A DNA stretch of 64,000 nt from JAHRAW01 sp965262585 (GCA_965262585.1 OZ253546.1:1922001-1986000), one strand, 5' to 3'. Positions 36,492 through 45,141 are shown, numbered from the stretch's first letter. Program-made: numbers and translations. Notes: generated from the letters alone by a model not told the origin.

Positions 36492-37396
36492 GAAAACTGA
36501 ATGCGTGGCTTTACCACTTGCTCAGCGCGCGTTACATGCACGGCTGCACCAGTTACAACACCCTGCTGGTCCGCAAGAATTGCCGCTCAAAAGCGCAAGG
36601 GCGGGAAGTGTTTGCGCGCAACGACGTCCCCCACGCTCGCGGCATGATTTTTTTGTTGCCGTGGAAGGTGCGCGAGTTTGTCCGTGAGCACGGCTTTCCG
36701 GTGGTGGTAAAACCCAATGTAAGCGGCTATTCCCGTGGCAGTTATTTTCCCATCAACAATTTCCGCGAATTGTGGCGTGGGATATTGCTAGCCAAGGTGT
36801 GGTGGCCGACCACGGTAATCGAGCAATACCTCGCCGGCGCCAACTACCGCGTGCTGACCACCGGCGAACACTTGGTTTCGGTGATCCGGCGTTATCCGCC
36901 ATTCGTCATCGGCAACGGCAGCGACAGCATCAGCGCCCTCATCGATGAAGAAAACCTCGTGCGCGCGCGCATGAAACTGCACCCGACCATTTATCCCATC
37001 CGCAAGAGTGAACAGGTGATCGCCCACCTGAAAAAACAAAACATGGGATTGGATTCGGTGCCGGAAAAAGATTGCCAAGTGGAACTGTTCCACCGCGTTG
37101 CGTTGGCTCCGGGGGGCGTGGTGGAGATCATCGACCAGCGCACCATCCCGCAAGATAACGTCGAATTATTCACCGCCGTGGTGAAAATGTTCGACGCCAA
37201 CCTACTCGGCATCGATGTTATTTTTGAGAAGGGAATCGAGACTAGTTACAAAGAGCAGAAATGCATATTCATCGAGGTCAACTCCCGGCCCTACGCCGAA
37301 ATGCACCACTTCCCGCGCTACGGAAAAGTCGAAGATTTATCCGTCCACTACGCCGAACTTGAGCAACTCGACATTCCCGACAAGGATATTTTTTAG
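36488..37396 (+). CDS. ATP-grasp ligase B, cyanophycin-synthetase/glutathione-ligase-like
   Basis: A 302-residue ATP-grasp protein. HGFPVVVKPNVSGYSRGSYF (about 61-80) is the ATP-binding segment, VIEQYLAGANYRVLTTG (about 111-127) the second strand with acidic residue, and CIFIEVNSRPYAEMH the metal-binding strand. The block RRYPPFVIGNGSDSISALI closely recalls the ATP-grasp domain of cyanophycin synthetase and GshAB. The start is TTG at 36488, with GAGGG 7 nt upstream and overlap with the previous stop. The longer reading frame from 36182 is the shadow of gene A. Probably joins amino acids; substrates unknown. Confidence 0.8.
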   Translation: MRKLNAWLYHLLSARYMHGCTSYNTLLVRKNCRSKAQGREVFARNDVPHARGMIFLLPWKVREFVREHGFPVVVKPNVSGYSRGSYFPINNFRELWRGILLAKVWWPTTVIEQYLAGANYRVLTTGEHLVSVIRRYPPFVIGNGSDSISALIDEENLVRARMKLHPTIYPIRKSEQVIAHLKKQNMGLDSVPEKDCQVELFHRVALAPGGVVEIIDQRTIPQDNVELFTAVVKMFDANLLGIDVIFEKGIETSYKEQKCIFIEVNSRPYAEMHHFPRYGKVEDLSVHYAELEQLDIPDKDIF

Positions 37397-37406
37397 GACG
37401 TTTTTG

Positions 37407-38573
37407 ATGGGACACCACTCGCGAATTTTTTATCTATACCTGGGTCTGCACTCGCTGCTCATCGGGATTTTCCCGTTTTTTATTCCGGTGTATCTGTGGA
37501 AGGAAGGCTACAACCTCGGCGAGTTGTCGATTTTTATCGCCATCGCCGGGTTCGGTTTTTGTCTGGGGCTGTGGGTCTGGGACCGGTTGCGGCTGAAAAT
37601 CGACCTGAGTTCGATGATTGTGCTATCGCTGCTTCTGGAGATGCTACTGCTGCTCAACGTGTACATCCTCAACATGGACATGACGCTGTCGGTGCTGGTG
37701 TCGCTGGGGATTTGTTACGGCGTTTACAACTGTTTTTTCTGGACCACCCAGCGCGCGCTGTTTTTTGAAATCATCGAGCCGGCCAATTCCGGCCGCAAAT
37801 ACGGCAACTTCCAAATATTCGTCGGCGCGCTCCTCCAAATCGGCATCCTGCTCGGCGGGTTGCTGCTGGAGCGCGCAGGCTTCGTCTATATCGTGGTGCT
37901 GTCGGCGGTCGCCGCAGTCGCCGGATTCATGGTTTTGCTGGTCAACAAACCCGAATACCCCGACACCCTCAACCATACCGAAGCCCTGGGCTTGCGCGAG
38001 GTACTCAAATTCACCGATAAAGACGCCTCGCGACCGATTTTTATCCTCGACGGCATTTATCTTTTTCTGGAAAGTTTTTTCTGGTTACTTTCGCTATTTC
38101 TCATCGCCCATGAAAGTTTCACCCGACTGGGCATCATGATAATGGCGCTGGCGGTGATTTTCGGCATCCTGTTTTACCTGCTCAAAAACACCATCGACCG
38201 GCTCGGCAGAAAACCGATGTATCAGTTAGCGGTGGTGCTATACGCCCTCTCGTGGGTATTGCGCGCACTGACCGATGACAAAGCATCGCTGGAATTGCTG
38301 TTCATCCTGCTGGTGGCGATCACCTTCAACACCTCGATATTCCGATTGGTAATGAACAAACGTTTTTATGACATCGCAAAACTCACCCTCTCACACCGCT
38401 ATCTGGTACTCAAAAGTTACTATTCCCAAGCCGCCATTTTTGTCCTATTCCTGCTATTCGGCTGGGCGGTATTACACTTTGAATACGATGCCACAGTGCT
38501 AACCCCAATCTACTGGGCCGCCGCCCTGGTTGCACCGGTGTACTTAATCTACGGCGCAAAACGCTATCGTTGA
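37407..38573 (+). CDS. MFS-like membrane transporter of the ATP-grasp cluster
   Basis: A 388-residue protein with about 11-12 hydrophobic helices. It begins MGHHSRIFYLYLGLHSLLIG. YNLGELSIFIAIAGFGFCLG and a central cytoplasmic loop (NKPEYPDTLNHTEALG, about 183-198) followed by NTIDRLGRKPMYQL give the MFS half-and-half layout. AGGA lies 9 nt before the ATG, which is 10 nt after the ATP-grasp B stop. Co-transcription suggests it exports (or imports) what the ligases make. Many large aromatic and Leu runs. Confidence 0.8.
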   Translation: MGHHSRIFYLYLGLHSLLIGIFPFFIPVYLWKEGYNLGELSIFIAIAGFGFCLGLWVWDRLRLKIDLSSMIVLSLLLEMLLLLNVYILNMDMTLSVLVSLGICYGVYNCFFWTTQRALFFEIIEPANSGRKYGNFQIFVGALLQIGILLGGLLLERAGFVYIVVLSAVAAVAGFMVLLVNKPEYPDTLNHTEALGLREVLKFTDKDASRPIFILDGIYLFLESFFWLLSLFLIAHESFTRLGIMIMALAVIFGILFYLLKNTIDRLGRKPMYQLAVVLYALSWVLRALTDDKASLELLFILLVAITFNTSIFRLVMNKRFYDIAKLTLSHRYLVLKSYYSQAAIFVLFLLFGWAVLHFEYDATVLTPIYWAAALVAPVYLIYGAKRYR

Positions 38574-38590
38574 ATTGCCCCCGGCGGGAC

Positions 38591-39982
38591 TCAATGCGCC
38601 AACGCCAAATCGGCGGCAATGGCGAAACCGATTCCTTCGGTGCTTTGTTCGGCGATTTTGAAGGTCATAATGCCGACCAAATTTCCCTCGTTATCGAATA
38701 ATCCGCCCCCCGAAGAACCCGGCGAAATGGCCGCATCGGTTTGGATATAGCGCGTGCCGTCAAGCGTCCGCAGTTGCGAAACAAGCCCGGACGAAAGCGA
38801 TAAATCGTACCCTTGCGGCGCCCCCAGACCATACACATCCTCGCCCACCGTGAGGGTGTCATAACGCCGCACCGCCGCCGGCACACCCCACAAACCGTCC
38901 ACATCCAACAAGCAAAAATCTTTCGCCACATCAGCACGGCGAATACTGGCGGAAAAACTGCGCTCGGTATCCGCCCGGCGACCAACCGATTTATACACGG
39001 CAATCTCGCCGCCCTCATCAACCACATGGCAATTAGTCGCCACGACATTCGGGCGAATGATGACACCGCTGCCCTGCCCATCGCCATTGATCACAACCAC
39101 CACCGAACGCCAAGCATTCTCAAACACTTTCGCGGCAATATTCACCGCTTTGGGCGCAACGGCAATGGCGATTTGCTCGCCGATGGTGGGCTTTTCCGTG
39201 GCTTGTTCCACACGATCATCAATCGCTTTCAACCGCCGCGCCGCCTCTTTCTGCGCGGCACGGATTTCGCTTTGTGATAGATACTCTCGCCAATTCTTCT
39301 TCCGCAAACTATCAGCGGCGAGTTCCTCGCCATTTGCTTTGGCGATGGAATACCAAATATAGGCTTCATACTCATCCGTGATAACGCCTTCGCCGTTCCA
39401 GTATGAAACACCCAAATTATATTGCGCGCTTGCATATCCTTGTTCGGCCGATTTTCGAAACCACCGCACCGCCTCGCGCTGGTCTTTGACGATGCCTTTG
39501 CCGTTCGAGCATGCCAAGCCGAAATTAAGTTGCGCACCCGCTTGCCCTTGCTCCGCTGCTTTTCGAAACCACTGCACCGCTTTGTGCCGGTCTTTGGCGA
39601 TTCCTTCGCCGGTCCAGTATGCGATGCCCAAATTATATTGCGCGTCAGCCAGATATTGTTCCGCTGATTTTTGATACCACTGCACCGCTTCGTGTTGGTC
39701 TTTAGCGATTCCTTCGCCGTTCCAGTATGCAACGCCCAAATTATTTTGCGCTTTCGCAAGACCCTGTTCTGCTGCTTTTCGAAACCACTGAATCGCTTCG
39801 TGCTGGTTTTCGGCTACGCCTTCGCCGAACCAGTATGCGGCACCCAAATTAAATTGCGCATTCGCATCCCCCCGCTCCGCTTTCGCACGCAATTCCTTGC
39901 TTGAAGTTTGCGCGCCCGAGAAGGGTGCCATCATCCGCGCCAAAGCGGCCACGAGCAACCCACGAAGTATTTGCATTTTCAT
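38591..39982 (-). CDS. Secreted Sel1-repeat protein fused to trypsin-like serine protease
   Basis: A 463-residue protein. A weak signal peptide (1-24, ending FSGAQ) is followed by five 36-residue Sel1 repeats (about 39-222), then a helical linker and a trypsin/DegP-like protease domain (about 285-463). The catalytic triad is H319 (TNCHVV), D355 (KDFCLLD) and S424 (SPGSSGGG). No PDZ domain follows. GGAAG precedes the ATG. Sel1 repeats bind partner proteins and would direct the protease. It is the last of three tandem Sel1 genes and shares their leader sequence. Confidence 0.88.
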   Translation of the reverse strand: MKMQILRGLLVAALARMMAPFSGAQTSSKELRAKAERGDANAQFNLGAAYWFGEGVAENQHEAIQWFRKAAEQGLAKAQNNLGVAYWNGEGIAKDQHEAVQWYQKSAEQYLADAQYNLGIAYWTGEGIAKDRHKAVQWFRKAAEQGQAGAQLNFGLACSNGKGIVKDQREAVRWFRKSAEQGYASAQYNLGVSYWNGEGVITDEYEAYIWYSIAKANGEELAADSLRKKNWREYLSQSEIRAAQKEAARRLKAIDDRVEQATEKPTIGEQIAIAVAPKAVNIAAKVFENAWRSVVVVINGDGQGSGVIIRPNVVATNCHVVDEGGEIAVYKSVGRRADTERSFSASIRRADVAKDFCLLDVDGLWGVPAAVRRYDTLTVGEDVYGLGAPQGYDLSLSSGLVSQLRTLDGTRYIQTDAAISPGSSGGGLFDNEGNLVGIMTFKIAEQSTEGIGFAIAADLALAH

Positions 39983-40010
39983 TTTTCTTCCAAGTCCCGA
40001 AAAAAATTAT

Positions 40011-40085
40011 CCCACAAATATCAAAATCCAGAGCAATACGATTTGGATGCTGTTGACTAGTCGCCAGCCAGTCGGCGTTCTCGTG
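40011..40085 (-). pseudogene. Duplicated remnant of the DUF4149 gene 3' end (copy 1)
   Basis: The minus strand encodes VNSIQIVLLWILIFVG, nearly the last 16 residues of the gene at 42473-42880, and then jumps over about 58 bases to sequence matching the region near 42590. It lies just upstream of the Sel1-protease gene, as the intact gene lies upstream of the third Sel1 gene. It marks a tandem duplication end-point. Confidence 0.8.
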
Positions 40086-40125
40086 GGGTGCGGCGGCGAT
40101 GGCAATATGCACATCGCCGACGGGT

Positions 40126-41442
40126 TTATTCTACGCCCTTGTCAATCTCATCCAACCGCCGCGCCGCCTCTTTCAGCGCAGCACGGATTTCGCTTTGCGA
40201 TAGACGCTCTCGCCAATTCTTACGTAAGACATCAGAGGCGCGTTCATCGCCACTTGCCTTGGCGATGGAAAACCAGATATAGGCTTCATATTTATCTGTG
40301 ATAACGCCTTCGCCGGTCTCGTATGCAACACCCAGATTATTTTGTGCGCTTGCATGTCCTTGTTCCGCCGATTTTCGATACCACCGCACCGCCTCGCGCT
40401 GGTCTTTGGCCGTGCCTTCGCCGAAGTCATATGCAACACCCAAATTATATTGTGCGTTCACATGTCCTTGTTCCGCTGCTTTTCGAAACCACAGCACCGC
40501 CTTGCGCTGGTCTTTGGCAATGCCATAGCCGAACCAGTATGCGTGGCCCAAAGAAAATTGCGCGTCCGCATACCCCTGTTCCGCTGCTTTTCGAAACCAC
40601 CGCACCGCCTCGCGCTGGTCTTTGTCGATGCCTTCGCCGCGCCGGTATGCGTTGCCCAAAGAAAATTGCGCAACCGCAAGCCCTTGTTCCGCTGCTTTTC
40701 GATACCATCGTACTGCCTCGCGATGGTCTTCGGCGATGCCTTCGCCGTGATCATATGCTGAGCCCAAAATAAATTGCGCTCCCGCAATCCCTTGTTCCGC
40801 CGATTTTCGATACCACCGCACCGCCTCACGTTCGTCTTTAGCGGTGCCTTCGCCGAACCGGTATGCGAAGCCCAAAACAAATTGCGCGTTTGCATATCCT
40901 TGTTCCGCCGCTTTTCGATACCACCGCACCGCCTCACGCTGGTCTTTGTCGATGCCTTCGCCGTGATCATATGCTGAGCCCAAAATAAATTGCGCTCCCG
41001 CAATCCCTTGTTCCGCTGCTTTTCGATACCACCGCACCGCCTCACGCTGGTCTTTGTCGATGCCTTCGCCGTTCCAGTATGCGTTGCCCAAGTTATGTTG
41101 CGCTCCCGCATTCCCTTGTTCCGCCGCTTTTCGAAACCACCGCACTGCCTCACGCTGGTCTTTGGCGATGCCTTCGCCGGTCGAGTATGCGTAGCCCAAA
41201 TCAAATTGCGCTTTCGCAAGCCCTTGTTCCGCTGCTTTTCGAAGCCACCGCACCGCTTCGCGTTGATCTTTGCCGATCTTCTCTCCGCCGGACCAGTATA
41301 TAGTGCCCATAGCATATTGTGCACTCGCACTCCCTCGCTCCGCCAATGCACGAAGTTCATCAATTATTGAATTTTGCGCAACCGAAACAGGCACCATCAT
41401 CGCCATCAAAACGACCACAACTAACATCCGAAACATCTTCAT
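40126..41442 (-). CDS. Secreted Sel1-repeat protein, ten repeats
   Basis: A 438-residue protein: a signal peptide (MKMFRMLVVVVLMAMMVPVSVAQ cut near residue 23) then ten 36-residue Sel1 repeats of type AxAQxxLGxAYxxGEG and REAVRWYRKAAEQG, and a charged C-terminal tail. The start at 41442 is the ATG 9 nt after GGAG; the frame opens at an in-frame TTG at 41457. Neighbouring repeats are very alike at the DNA level (repeats 4 and 6 almost identical), so repeat number could change by slippage. Likely periplasmic scaffold; partner unknown. Confidence 0.88.
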   Translation of the reverse strand: MKMFRMLVVVVLMAMMVPVSVAQNSIIDELRALAERGSASAQYAMGTIYWSGGEKIGKDQREAVRWLRKAAEQGLAKAQFDLGYAYSTGEGIAKDQREAVRWFRKAAEQGNAGAQHNLGNAYWNGEGIDKDQREAVRWYRKAAEQGIAGAQFILGSAYDHGEGIDKDQREAVRWYRKAAEQGYANAQFVLGFAYRFGEGTAKDEREAVRWYRKSAEQGIAGAQFILGSAYDHGEGIAEDHREAVRWYRKAAEQGLAVAQFSLGNAYRRGEGIDKDQREAVRWFRKAAEQGYADAQFSLGHAYWFGYGIAKDQRKAVLWFRKAAEQGHVNAQYNLGVAYDFGEGTAKDQREAVRWYRKSAEQGHASAQNNLGVAYETGEGVITDKYEAYIWFSIAKASGDERASDVLRKNWRERLSQSEIRAALKEAARRLDEIDKGVE

Positions 41443-41475
41443 TTCATTTTTCTCCAAGTTCTAAAAAAACCTACT

Positions 41476-41522
41476 CCACAAATATCAAAATCCCGAGCAA
41501 TACGATTTGTTTGTGGAGTTTA
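41476..41522 (-). pseudogene. Duplicated remnant of the DUF4149 gene 3' end (copy 2)
   Basis: The minus strand encodes QIVLLGILIFV, the end of the intact gene at 42473-42880, with a short internal deletion joining GATTTG to TTTGTGGAG. It lies between the second and third Sel1 genes at the position expected from a tandem duplication. Confidence 0.8.
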
Positions 41523-41550
41523 GGGTCACCAGTGGCGAGTTTTCCGTGGC

Positions 41551-42444
41551 TTACTCGACGCGCTTGCCAATTTCCTCCAACCGCCGCGCCGCTTCTTTCT
41601 GCGCGGCGCGGATTTTACTTTGCGATAGATACTTTTGCCAATTAGCCTCACGCAATTTATCAGCGGCGGGTTCAATGCCGTTTGCCTTGGCGATGGAAAA
41701 CCAGATATAGGCTTCATACTCATCCGCGATAGTGCCTGCGCCGTTCCAATATAAAGCACCCAAATTAAATTGCGCAGCAGCATGCCCTTGTTCCGCCGCT
41801 TTTCGAAACCACCGCCTCGCCTCGGGCTGGTTTTTGGTGATGCCTTCGCCGGTTAAGTATGCGGCACCCAAATTAAATTGCGCGCCTGTATGTCCTTGTT
41901 CTGCTGCTTTTCGATACCATCGCACCGCCTCACGCTGGTTTTTAGTGATGCCTTCGCCGTTCGAGTATGCATTGGCCAAATTAAATTGCGCTTCCGCAAG
42001 CCCTTGCTCGGCTGATTTTCGAAACCATCGCACTGCCTCGCGTTGGTCTTCGGCGATGCCTTCGCCTAAGTTATATGCGATGCCCAAATTATATTGCGCT
42101 TTCATATTCCCTTGTTCGGCTACTTTTCGAAACCATCGCACCGCCTCGTGCGGGTTTTTGGCAATGCCTTCGCCGCGACCATATGCGATGCCCAAAGTAA
42201 GTTGCGCATCCGTATGCCCTTGTTCTGCCGCTTTTCGGAACCACCGCACCGACTCGCGCTGGTTTTTGGCAACGCCTTCGCCGTTTAAGTATGCAGCACC
42301 CAAATAAAATTGCGCTTCTGCATCCCCCCGCTCTGCTTCCGCACGCAGAGCCTCGATTTCCTCGCTTGAAGTTTGCGTGTCCGAGAAGGGCGCAATTATC
42401 CGCTTCAAAGCAGTAGCCACCACACGAGATATCGGTCTTTTCAT
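41551..42444 (-). CDS. Sel1-repeat protein, six repeats
   Basis: A 297-residue protein with six Sel1 repeats (about 44-262). The N-terminus (KRPISRVVATALKRIIAPFSDTQ) is basic and only weakly hydrophobic, so secretion is less clear than for its two neighbours. The C-terminal segment KYLSQSKIRAAQKEAARRLEEI matches the tails of both other Sel1 proteins. It directly follows the DUF4149 gene (28 nt) and is probably the parental copy of the tandem set. Confidence 0.86.
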   Translation of the reverse strand: MKRPISRVVATALKRIIAPFSDTQTSSEEIEALRAEAERGDAEAQFYLGAAYLNGEGVAKNQRESVRWFRKAAEQGHTDAQLTLGIAYGRGEGIAKNPHEAVRWFRKVAEQGNMKAQYNLGIAYNLGEGIAEDQREAVRWFRKSAEQGLAEAQFNLANAYSNGEGITKNQREAVRWYRKAAEQGHTGAQFNLGAAYLTGEGITKNQPEARRWFRKAAEQGHAAAQFNLGALYWNGAGTIADEYEAYIWFSIAKANGIEPAADKLREANWQKYLSQSKIRAAQKEAARRLEEIGKRVE

Positions 42445-42472
42445 TTTTTGTTATTCCAAGTCTCGAAACAAG

Positions 42473-42880
42473 TTATCCCACAAATATCAAAATCCCGAGC
42501 AATACGATTTGGATGCTGTTGACGAGGACGCTTTGTTTGTGGAGTTTATCGAACTGGGCTTTGTCTTGGGGGGAGTCGCTGGCCAGCCAGCGTTCTCGTG
42601 CGCCGGTTATTTTGGGGTTGAGTATCTGCCGCGCATACAGGTAGCCGCACAGCACGAGGCCCATGAGCATGAACGCCGGCGAGCGGTTGTATAGGGCGAC
42701 CAGCATGCCGATGCCGGACAGGGTGATGCCCCACAGGTAGAATCGCGGGAACAGGTCGTTCAAATACCGCCCGGCGTTTTCGGCGTCGAGTAGTTTATGC
42801 ACGGACGGCGCCACCAGCACGGCAAAAAACACCATGGAGCCGAAGAGTAAGGCCGAGATGAGGGAGAGTGGAGTGATCAT
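42473..42880 (-). CDS. DUF4149-like integral membrane protein
   Basis: A 135-residue protein with four predicted membrane helices (about 5-25, 48-65, 68-86, 115-133). FGSMVFFAVLVAPSVHKLLD is typical of the DUF4149/TMEM205 group: a proteobacterial inner-membrane family with no established role. Its stop is 28 nt upstream of the first Sel1 gene. Its 3' end appears twice more as fragments at 40011 and 41476. Confidence 0.8.
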   Translation of the reverse strand: MITPLSLISALLFGSMVFFAVLVAPSVHKLLDAENAGRYLNDLFPRFYLWGITLSGIGMLVALYNRSPAFMLMGLVLCGYLYARQILNPKITGARERWLASDSPQDKAQFDKLHKQSVLVNSIQIVLLGILIFVG

Positions 42881-43020
42881 TGTGGGTTACGATAAAGTAG
42901 GCACGATGGTGCGGCGGGTGTCTTCGCTACCATAGTATCGTTCGGCGGTTGAACCAGTCTCAAGTATAGCCGATTGATAGCGTGGTAGGGCAGCCGGGAT
43001 TGTTTAACTGGATTCCCTGA

Positions 43021-44044
43021 ATTCACAAACGAAGCGCAACACTCTGCTACGGTATTACCATGGGAAATCACTACAAACAGATCACCCTTGAAGAGCGCTG
43101 TGAAATGGCCTACTTACTCACCAAGGGACACTCACTCCGACAAATCGCGGCAGCTCTGGATCGCGCGCCATCTACGGTGTCGCGAGAACTGAATCGCAAT
43201 GGCTCTGCAACCAAGGGCTACGAGAAAGACTATGCCGACCTGAAAGCCCGGGCGCGGCGATGGCAAGGCTCTATGCTGGACCGCGATGAGGTGCTGCGCG
43301 AGGAAGTTTTGGATTTGCTCAAACACGACTGGTCGCCCCAACAGGTGTCCGCCGGACTTGCCCGAAAGCACCAGCGGCCAGTCATTTCCTACGAAACCAT
43401 CTACCGCTTCGTCTATGCCCAAATTGCTCGTAAAAAAGAATATCCATGGCGCCATTATCTGCCCCAAGCCCGATCAAAACGAAGCCGCCGCCGGCACAAA
43501 CTGAACGGCAAAGCACCCGCTATATCCCAACGCCGGCCACTCTCTGAGCGGCCAGACACCGCCACCGACCGACAAACCCCCGGTCATTGGGAAGCCGACC
43601 TGATGCTGTTTAGCGCCTACGGTCAAGCCTTGCTGGTTGTCCAAGAACGGCACTCCCGCCTGCTGCTCGCGGCGCGCCCCGCCGGCAAATCCGCGGCGCC
43701 CATCGCCGAACTTATCGGCGACCTGCTGGCACCGCTGCCACCCACATGGCGGCAAACCATTACCTTCGATAACGGCACTGAATTCGCCCGCCATTACCAC
43801 CTCCATGCCCTCGGTATTGAGACCTTTTTCTGCGACATCAGAGCGCCCTGGCAAAAGGGCGGTGTTGAAAATTCCATCGGTCGCTTGCGCCGGAACTTGC
43901 CCCGAAAAACCGACCTGAAAACCCTCTCAGATGAGCACTTTACACGCATCATACAAGCGCATAATAATACCCCCCGAAAGTGCCTCGGCTATCAAACTCC
44001 CGCCGAGGTTTTTAGAAACCATGTGTTGCGCTTCAAATGTGAAT
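43021..44044 (+). mobile_element. IS30-family insertion sequence
   Basis: A 1.02-kb element. Terminal inverted repeats: left ATTCACAAACGAAGCGCAAC at 43021 and the right complement ending at 44044, 19 of 22 matching. It carries one transposase gene. The flanks are halves of the hairpin repeat: ATTCCC at 43012-43017 on the left and again at 44049-44054 on the right, followed by CGCTTTCGCGGGAATGACG. An uninterrupted version of that site is seen near 57295. ATTCCC may therefore be the target duplication, with the true ends 3-4 nt outside the stated coordinates. Confidence 0.85.
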
Positions 44045-44070
44045 GTGCATTCCCGCTTTCGCGGGAATGA
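43060..44070 (+). CDS. IS30-family transposase
   Basis: A 336-residue DDE transposase. The N-terminal helix-turn-helix (TLEERCEMAYLL ... SLRQIAAALDRAPSTVSREL) is the IS30 DNA-binding domain. The catalytic triad is visible as HWEADLM, TFDNGTEF and WQKGGVENSIGRLR. The frame is intact. The last nine residues (CAFPLSRE) and the stop are read from the hairpin repeat beyond the right end, so the stop codon is borrowed from the target site. Confidence 0.93.
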   Translation: MGNHYKQITLEERCEMAYLLTKGHSLRQIAAALDRAPSTVSRELNRNGSATKGYEKDYADLKARARRWQGSMLDRDEVLREEVLDLLKHDWSPQQVSAGLARKHQRPVISYETIYRFVYAQIARKKEYPWRHYLPQARSKRSRRRHKLNGKAPAISQRRPLSERPDTATDRQTPGHWEADLMLFSAYGQALLVVQERHSRLLLAARPAGKSAAPIAELIGDLLAPLPPTWRQTITFDNGTEFARHYHLHALGIETFFCDIRAPWQKGGVENSIGRLRRNLPRKTDLKTLSDEHFTRIIQAHNNTPRKCLGYQTPAEVFRNHVLRFKCECAFPLSRE

Positions 44071-44075
44071 CGACG
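44045..44075. repeat. Hairpin repeat copy flanking the IS30 element
   Basis: ATTCCCGC-TTTC-GCGGGAATGACG forms an 8-bp stem with a 3-4 nt loop. It is the right half of the target repeat; the left half (GGATTGTTTAACTGGATTCCC) ends at 43017. Confidence 0.8.
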
Positions 44076-44091
44076 AGTGGGGCTACGATTG

Positions 44092-44823
44092 CTATCGGTG
44101 TGCGAATAATTGGTCGAGGAAATTGATGAACCAGGCGTGTTGGTCGGTGTCGTGGCGGGTTGCCAGTGCATTTTGTTGGGGGCGGGTTTGTGCGCCGGGG
44201 GAATCAAAAAAAGCCCATTCGGAATCTTGCCAGCGGTGGAAAATTTCTTCGGTGACCTCGGGATGAAACTGCACTGCGTAGGTGGATGGGCCGTGCCGGA
44301 ACGCCTGATTGGGGCAACTTTCACCGCTCGCCAGCAGGGTTGCTCCGGACGGCAAGTCGAACTGATAAAAGTGCGCTTGAGTAACATACAGCGGCTGCGG
44401 CATCCAGGATTGACCGTGCGCGGTCGGGGTGATTCGATAATAGCCGAACTCACATTTCCCATCGTCCATCGGGGCAACCTTCGCGCCCAGGGCATGGGCG
44501 ATCAGTTGCGCGCCGAGGCAGATGCCGAGTAGCGGAATCCCGTGCGCGTGGCAGTGGCTAATCCAGGCAATCTCATCATGCAGAAACGGATACTTTTCCA
44601 TCTCATCGACGTTGTGGGTGCCGCCGTATATCACGCTCCCGGCCAGGTCGTCTGCGGGGTCGCCGGACAAATCGCCAAGAGCGTCACCGTTCACCGGATA
44701 GCACCGCTCCAATTCATAGCCCCGTTTTTCGAGATGAGTGCTGACGCGATCGTCCGGCGGATTTTCATGGTGGTCGACGAGGACGATGCGCCCGCCGGTT
44801 TTTTGCGGTGTTGCTTGATGCAT
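44092..44823 (-). CDS. Class I glutamine amidotransferase-like protein
   Basis: A 243-residue protein with the GATase1 triad: C102 in GICLGAQ, H185 and E187 in QFHPEVTE. There is no attached synthetase domain. Such stand-alone proteins include gamma-glutamyl hydrolases and GMP-synthase-like amidotransferases. SVIYGGTHNVDE and the EMEKYPFLHDEIAWI region fit the GMP-synthase-like group. No partner gene is adjacent. Lies between the IS30 element and yggX. Confidence 0.82.
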   Translation of the reverse strand: MHQATPQKTGGRIVLVDHHENPPDDRVSTHLEKRGYELERCYPVNGDALGDLSGDPADDLAGSVIYGGTHNVDEMEKYPFLHDEIAWISHCHAHGIPLLGICLGAQLIAHALGAKVAPMDDGKCEFGYYRITPTAHGQSWMPQPLYVTQAHFYQFDLPSGATLLASGESCPNQAFRHGPSTYAVQFHPEVTEEIFHRWQDSEWAFFDSPGAQTRPQQNALATRHDTDQHAWFINFLDQLFAHR

Positions 44824-44847
44824 GATTTTGTTCTGGGGCGGTGGCGG

Positions 44848-45141
44848 TTACTCCTGGGAGTCGGTGGTATGGAAACCCGCCGGTGCTTGGCCGTAACCGC
44901 CTGTGCCTTCGCCGAAGAAAAATCCGCTCATGTGTTTTTCCACTTGTTCCAGCGTGCTCGGGTCGGAGGTGTTGAGGCCGTTCTCATTGATGATGGCGGT
45001 CAGGCGCGTCAGCCACTGCAGCCAGCCGGGCTTCGATACATTCTCGAATACCCGTTGACCCAGTTCCCCGGGCCACGGCGGGGAGTCGAGGGCTTCGGCT
45101 TGCTGATTCAGTACGACGCAGTGCACGGTTCTGGGCGGCAT
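44848..45141 (-). CDS. yggX: Fe(II)/oxidative-damage protection protein YggX
   Basis: A 97-residue protein matching YggX: RTVHCVVLNQQAEALD at the start, PPWPGELGQRVFENVSKPGW and ENGLNTSDPS, then EQVEKHMSGFFFG. YggX protects Fe-S enzymes from superoxide and helps in iron trafficking. The C-terminal Gly-rich tail is a little longer than in E. coli (91). In many gammaproteobacteria yggX follows mutY; here it is on its own, 24 nt upstream of the amidotransferase on the same strand. Confidence 0.93.
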   Translation of the reverse strand: MPPRTVHCVVLNQQAEALDSPPWPGELGQRVFENVSKPGWLQWLTRLTAIINENGLNTSDPSTLEQVEKHMSGFFFGEGTGGYGQAPAGFHTTDSQE

